Below are positions 6,481 to 9,942 of a stretch of DNA of 9,942 nucleotides, piece after piece. The number at the start of each line of letters is the position of its first letter. Within the stretch, counting starts at the first letter, position 1. The position numbers and the translations under genes were made by a program. The DNA lies in NCBI GenBank assembly GCA_036833805.1, contig DAITPA010000061.1, positions 1 through 9,942 of the forward strand, given 5' to 3'. This DNA comes from PALSA-1196 sp036833805 (GTDB lineage: Bacteria; Pseudomonadota; Gammaproteobacteria; Steroidobacterales; Steroidobacteraceae). The notes under the pieces were generated by a model. It was not told the DNA's origin and searched no databases. It saw only the letters and a program-made list of their open reading frames with translations.

Positions 6481-7926
6481 CTGCGGGTCGCACACGTTCT
6501 GGGTCTGATGCTCGCGGCATTCGGCGCGGCATTCGTGCTGCCGATCATCACCTCGTGGCTGATGGGTGGCGGCACCGCGAGCTCATTCATCATTGCCGCG
6601 CTCGTGAGTTTAGGCGCGGGAATGCTGCTTGCGGTAACGACGCGCCGTCACGCCCGCGAGTTGAAACCGAGCGACGGCTTTCTGCTCGTGACCTTGGGCT
6701 GGATATTGATGTCGGCGGCGGCAACGATTCCGCTCCTCCTCGTGCTGCCCGGCCTGTCTTTCACGGACGCCTTCTTTGAGACCATGTCGGGCCTGACGAC
6801 GACCGGGGCTACCATTTTTAAGGGACTCGATACCCTGCCGCCGGCAGTCAATATGTGGCGCGCCGCGCTGCACTGGTACGGCGGCCTCGGCATCATCGTG
6901 CTCGCGATCGCCATCCTGCCGCTCCTGGGCGTCGGCGGCATGCAGCTCTACAGGGCCGACTCGCCGGGACCGGTGAAGGAGGAGCGGCTCGCGCCGCGCA
7001 TCTTCCAGACGGCAAAGTCACTGTGGTTCGCCTACACGTTCCTGACGATCGCAGGAATCATTGCGCTGCGACTTTGCGGCATGTCGTGGTTTGACGCCAT
7101 CTGTCATGCCTTCTCGGCGGTGGGGCTCGGCGGTTTTTCCACTCACGATGCCAACATTGCGTTCTTCAATTCAGCATCGATTGAATTCGTACTGATCGTC
7201 ATCATGCTGCTCGCCTCCTTGAACTTCGCCTGCCATTTCGCCGCCCTGCGGCGCCTCACCTTGCAGCCGTACTTTACGCATCCGGAAACGAAGGCGATCG
7301 TCCTGCTGCTTTCCGCAAGCGTGCTCGGCATTGCGCTGCTGCTGACCGCAAAGGGCGTGTATCCGGATTTTCTTACCTCGCTCCGGCACGCCGCATTCAA
7401 CGTGGTCTCGCTTGCGACGACGACGGGCTTTGTGTCGCAGGACTACACGCGCTGGCCGGTGTTCGCGCCGATCTGGATGCTATTTCTGTCCTGCATTGTA
7501 TGCAGCACCGGCTCAATCGGCGGCGGCATCAAAATGTTCCGTACGCTCGTGCTGTGCCGGCAGGCGATACGCGAGCTCACGCTGCTGGTGCACCCGAGCG
7601 CGGTCGCGCCGGTGCGCGTGGGCGGCAAGCCCGTCTCGGAGCGCGTCGCGGCCTCGATCCTAGCGTTTATCTTTTTGTACTTCATGACCGTCGCGTCGCT
7701 CACCTTCGCGCTGCTCTTGACCGGTCTTGATTTTGATTCATCCTTCAGCGCCGTGGTCGCCTGCATCAACAATACCGGCCCGGGCCTGGGCGTCGTCGGT
7801 CCTTTCAAGACCTATCAGAGTCTCTCCGATCTGCAGACCTGGATCTGCACCTGCGCGATGCTGCTCGGGCGCCTCGAGATCTTCAGCGTCCTCGTGCTCT
7901 TCACGCCGATGTTCTGGCGCAAGTAG
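6478..7926 (+). CDS. trkH: Trk system K+ transporter, TrkH
   Basis: This is the membrane subunit that conducts K+ in the Trk uptake system and is controlled by TrkA encoded just upstream. The 482-residue protein (E. coli 483) shows the fourfold M-P-M architecture with all four selectivity-filter loops recognisable: TTTGAT (107-112), VGLGGF (215-220), ATTTGF (313-318) and NNTGPG (431-436). The intramembrane gating loop STGSIGGGIK (343-352) and the terminal conserved GRLEIF (464-469) are also present. Many hydrophobic segments confirm an inner-membrane location. The first helix starts at once after the GTG start (VLRVAHVLGLM). TrkG is the close paralogue and cannot be fully excluded, but the TrkA-TrkH arrangement is usual. 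The gene ends the forward operon, and no classic terminator follows. Confidence 0.96.
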   Translation: MLRVAHVLGLMLAAFGAAFVLPIITSWLMGGGTASSFIIAALVSLGAGMLLAVTTRRHARELKPSDGFLLVTLGWILMSAAATIPLLLVLPGLSFTDAFFETMSGLTTTGATIFKGLDTLPPAVNMWRAALHWYGGLGIIVLAIAILPLLGVGGMQLYRADSPGPVKEERLAPRIFQTAKSLWFAYTFLTIAGIIALRLCGMSWFDAICHAFSAVGLGGFSTHDANIAFFNSASIEFVLIVIMLLASLNFACHFAALRRLTLQPYFTHPETKAIVLLLSASVLGIALLLTAKGVYPDFLTSLRHAAFNVVSLATTTGFVSQDYTRWPVFAPIWMLFLSCIVCSTGSIGGGIKMFRTLVLCRQAIRELTLLVHPSAVAPVRVGGKPVSERVAASILAFIFLYFMTVASLTFALLLTGLDFDSSFSAVVACINNTGPGLGVVGPFKTYQSLSDLQTWICTCAMLLGRLEIFSVLVLFTPMFWRK

Positions 7927-8232
7927 GCGAGGATATCTGCGGATGGGGAACGCTTATCACGCGAGCAATATTTTTATACGTGAGTGCAGGCCACCGACGG
8001 CGTTGCTTCGGTGCTGTCTGCCTGCAGACCCAGAGCAACGTCGCCGCTCATAGTGCACAAATAGCTCGCGCCGAAATCGGTGCGTGGCCAGCCGCAAGCG
8101 CGAGAATGGAAAGATTCCGCCGCGGCCGTATTTCATGCTGGCAGTTCGACAAAACCAGTGCGCGCCATGCTTGTTGCGCCGCGTTTTGACCACTGTAACC
8201 GCCGCTACGGCCACGAGAGGTGCGTGCCGCGC
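7927..8232. other. Convergent intergenic gap, no supported gene
   Basis: This stretch lies between the 3' ends of trkH (+) and the porin gene (-). Short open frames exist on both strands, but none has a credible start, a ribosome-binding site or protein-like composition. It contains an AT-rich patch at 7967-7978 with five consecutive T residues (7971-7975), and a long inverted repeat just after it. The T tract could be part of a trkH terminator, but the sequence before it forms only weak stems. I see no other structure of note. Confidence 0.5.
7998..8043. other. Long interrupted hairpin between convergent genes
   Basis: An outer stem pairs 7998-8007 with 8034-8043. CGTTGCT/AGCAACG is perfect and three more pairs, one of them G-T, extend it. 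It encloses an inner stem GTCTG (8016-8020) with CAGAC (8025-8029) and a 4-base loop. No T tract follows on either strand, so it is not a textbook intrinsic terminator. Its place between two convergent genes suggests 3'-end formation or transcript protection, or a REP-like element. Confidence 0.4.
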
Positions 8233-9606
8233 TCAATGCTCGATGTGAAGCCGCAGGCCCCAGAATGCGACCGGGCCGCGAGCCGCGTTGTAACCGGGGT
8301 TTTTGATGTACTGAAAATCCGGGGAGAGCTGCACACGCGCCCATTGCCACGCCAACTGCAGCCGGTAATAGAGCTCAAGAATCTCTTCATGTGAATAATT
8401 CAAGCGTCCATCGCCCAACAGAAAGCCCGCGCCACCCGCGGCGAGATAGTCGCGATGCGGGCCTGACAGGCCATCGAGCGCCACGGCTGCGCCAAATAAG
8501 TCGTCGGCGCGCCGCCAATGCACGCCCGCGAGCTGTGCGCCGACACTGGCCAGCCTATCCACTTCTGAGAACGCGAAGCTCTCCGTCCTGCCATCGTTCC
8601 AGCCGAGCCGGAGGAAGACGCCGCTCGCGCCGTCATCCGCGAGCGCCTGCTCGACATTGATGCCGAAACCATATTTTGTGCGCCCCTCGCGATCGTCCGC
8701 CACGATATTGGGCGGCGTGCCTGCCGCCGCCGCGATGGCGAGCGCTTCGCGGTAATCGCCCATGCGCGCGGTATTGCGGTAGGCGAGGAGGCGCACCACC
8801 GGCGCCGCTTTCGATGGCGAGACGGTGAGCTCGAGATTGTCGCCCCGGGCGCGCGCTAAAGAGGCTTCGAGCTCCTGACCGTTGGCCTTTGTGGGCATGC
8901 GGTACATGCCGTACTTCAAGGACCACAGCGGGCTGATATAGGCCAGCATGAAGCCGTCGGTGTAGCCGCGCGTGTCGGCCGCGTAGTCCCAGGCGGTGTC
9001 GTCCCACAGCGACCAGTTCATAAACGCGGTGCGCGTGCCGCCGGCGTAACTGTTCTTGTCGAAGTCGTCATTCAGGGCGAGCCGACCCACTTTGAGCTCC
9101 ACACGGCTTTGCGCCTCGGTGCCCGCAATCTGATCCTGCGCGGCCGCGACCTGCGCGAGTCGCGGTCCGAGCGGCAGCATGAAGCGCAGGTAGCTGCGCG
9201 CGATGTAGAATCTTTTCGGCAGAGTACTTGCGCCCTCGCGCACCACGTCGCCGTTGGTAAGCCCCCCCAATCCGGTCGCGCTGCTGACGCCCGCGCCCAT
9301 GAACTTCTCGGTGTCGACATACAGCTGCGCCCAATCGGTGAGCGCCCAGCCAAGATAAAAGCCGATCGTGTGCGTCGGCTGCGTATCACCTTTGGGGTCG
9401 AGGCTCAAAGGCCCCGCATACGGTGAGTGCAGCGTTGACTGGTTCTGCAGCACGAAAGTGTATTGCTCGCCCAGCAGGCGCGGCCAGTGGCTGTTGGCGG
9501 CGGGTGCGCCGGCAAGATCCTCATCGGCGGTTGCGGCAGCAACCGCCGCGCACGACAGCACCACCGACAGCCAGACCGTGCCGCTGATGAGACGGCGAAG
9601 CGCCAT
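8233..9606 (-). CDS. Carbohydrate-selective porin, OprB family
   Basis: This is a predicted outer-membrane beta-barrel porin of the OprB type (PF04966), a family that lets sugars diffuse across the outer membrane. The 457-residue precursor has a signal peptide: positive residues MALRR, a hydrophobic core 7-25 and AxA-type sites near residues 21-27. Family-like stretches include FYLGW (83-87), KVGRLALNDDFD (172-183), the aromatic block FMNWSLWDD (195-203) and a C-terminal segment with NPGYNAARGPVAFWGLRLH. Amphipathic alternation fits a barrel. The protein ends IEH, whereas barrels usually end in phenylalanine or another aromatic as the BAM recognition signal. A Cys at 19 lacks a good lipobox, so I do not call it a lipoprotein. 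The ATG overlaps the stop of the upstream CBS gene by one base. Which sugar it passes, if any, cannot be told. Confidence 0.82.
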   Translation of the reverse strand: MALRRLISGTVWLSVVLSCAAVAAATADEDLAGAPAANSHWPRLLGEQYTFVLQNQSTLHSPYAGPLSLDPKGDTQPTHTIGFYLGWALTDWAQLYVDTEKFMGAGVSSATGLGGLTNGDVVREGASTLPKRFYIARSYLRFMLPLGPRLAQVAAAQDQIAGTEAQSRVELKVGRLALNDDFDKNSYAGGTRTAFMNWSLWDDTAWDYAADTRGYTDGFMLAYISPLWSLKYGMYRMPTKANGQELEASLARARGDNLELTVSPSKAAPVVRLLAYRNTARMGDYREALAIAAAAGTPPNIVADDREGRTKYGFGINVEQALADDGASGVFLRLGWNDGRTESFAFSEVDRLASVGAQLAGVHWRRADDLFGAAVALDGLSGPHRDYLAAGGAGFLLGDGRLNYSHEEILELYYRLQLAWQWARVQLSPDFQYIKNPGYNAARGPVAFWGLRLHIEH

Positions 9607-9942
9607 CAGCTATGATGAATATAGGTTTCGAGCTGCTCGATCGTGCGTTGTTGTTCTTCGATAATGGCCTTGACGAGATCGCCGATCGATACCACTCCAA
9701 CAGTGCGGCCGTTCTCAACCACCGGCAAATAGCGTACCCGGCGTACCGCTACCAGGCGCATGCATTCGTCGAGCGTGCTCAAAGGCGACACCGTGACGAC
9801 AGGCGAAGTCATGATCTCGCGCACCGTCGTGTCGGCGGAGGAGCGTCCGAGCAGAATCACTTTGCGTGCGTAGTCGCGCTCGGACACGATCCCGAGGAGC
9901 TCGTTGTTCTGCATGACGAGGAGCGCTCCGACATGATGCTCC
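9606..9942 (-). CDS. CBS domain protein, partial (5' end beyond window)
   Basis: The visible 111 residues are the C-terminal part of a small two-CBS-domain protein. An internal ATG at 9914 is not the start: the frame continues to the window edge with EHHVGALLV, which completes the first CBS repeat leading into GIVSERDYARK. The second repeat follows (VREIMTSPVVTVSP through GVVSIGDLVKAI). The protein then ends in a charged helix EEQQRTIEQLETYIHHS, typical of the roughly 140-150-residue stand-alone CBS proteins. Such domains bind adenine nucleotides and act as energy sensors for partner proteins; the partner here is unknown. Its TGA stop overlaps the ATG of the porin gene (TGATG), so the two are very likely co-transcribed. 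The promoter lies outside the window. Confidence 0.88.
   Translation of the reverse strand, partial: EHHVGALLVMQNNELLGIVSERDYARKVILLGRSSADTTVREIMTSPVVTVSPLSTLDECMRLVAVRRVRYLPVVENGRTVGVVSIGDLVKAIIEEQQRTIEQLETYIHHS

Noticed and set aside
7951..7975. Intrinsic terminator for trkH before the T tract
   Set aside because: Only 3-4 bp stems form ahead of the five T residues, too weak to call.
7957..8214. Small genes on either strand in the trkH-porin gap
   Set aside because: The overlapping 60-100-codon frames lack start signals, and their composition is not protein-like.
9534..9606. Porin precursor as a lipoprotein with Cys19
   Set aside because: The residues before Cys19 (VLS) are a poor lipobox, and better signal peptidase I sites lie a few residues downstream.
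9606..9914. Complete 102-residue CBS protein starting at the ATG at 9914
   Set aside because: The frame continues to the window edge and supplies the missing beginning of the first CBS repeat, so the gene is partial.

Overview
The window is GC-rich bacterial chromosomal DNA. It most likely comes from a gammaproteobacterium. UvrD follows the E. coli protein closely in length, motif spacing and even residue numbering. TrkA has the double-RCK proteobacterial form, and two glutathione enzymes are present. I see no insertion sequence, phage gene, CRISPR array, tRNA or rRNA. The genus cannot be read from the sequence; a deep-branching Xanthomonadales/Nevskiales-like lineage is only a guess.

Layout: (1) Bases 1-293 hold no convincing gene but contain a run of short inverted repeats, ending in a -10-like box just before the next gene. 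(2) 294-1699 holds two glutathione-linked genes that converge tail to tail with 5 bp between stop codons: a glyoxalase II type hydrolase (gloB, +) and a glutathione S-transferase (-, GTG start). (3) 1700-1828 is a divergent promoter region with a 7-11-7 dyad. (4) 1829-7926 is a forward block: an AI-2E/PerM-family membrane protein, then uvrD helicase, trkA and trkH. uvrD has its own candidate promoter. trkA starts with TTG inside the uvrD stop (TTGA overlap), and trkH starts with GTG 13 bp after trkA. DNA repair and potassium uptake therefore appear to share one transcript. (5) 7927-8232 is a convergent intergenic gap with one long hairpin. (6) 8233-9942 on the minus strand holds a partial two-CBS-domain protein, open at the right edge, whose TGA stop overlaps by one base the ATG of an OprB-like carbohydrate porin (TGATG).

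How the genes work together: GloB and the GST both use glutathione in detoxifying electrophiles. TrkA and TrkH form one K+ uptake system, with TrkA the cytosolic nucleotide-binding gate regulator and TrkH the channel-like membrane subunit. In many proteobacteria glutathione adducts, methylglyoxal and K+ fluxes are physiologically connected, but nothing here proves such a link. The CBS-porin pair looks translationally coupled, and its purpose is unknown.

The protein-coding content is mostly ordinary core metabolism. The items most worth a second look are the structured segment before gloB, the uvrD-trkA-trkH linkage, the very short predicted leaders of gloB and uvrD, and the CBS-porin coupling.
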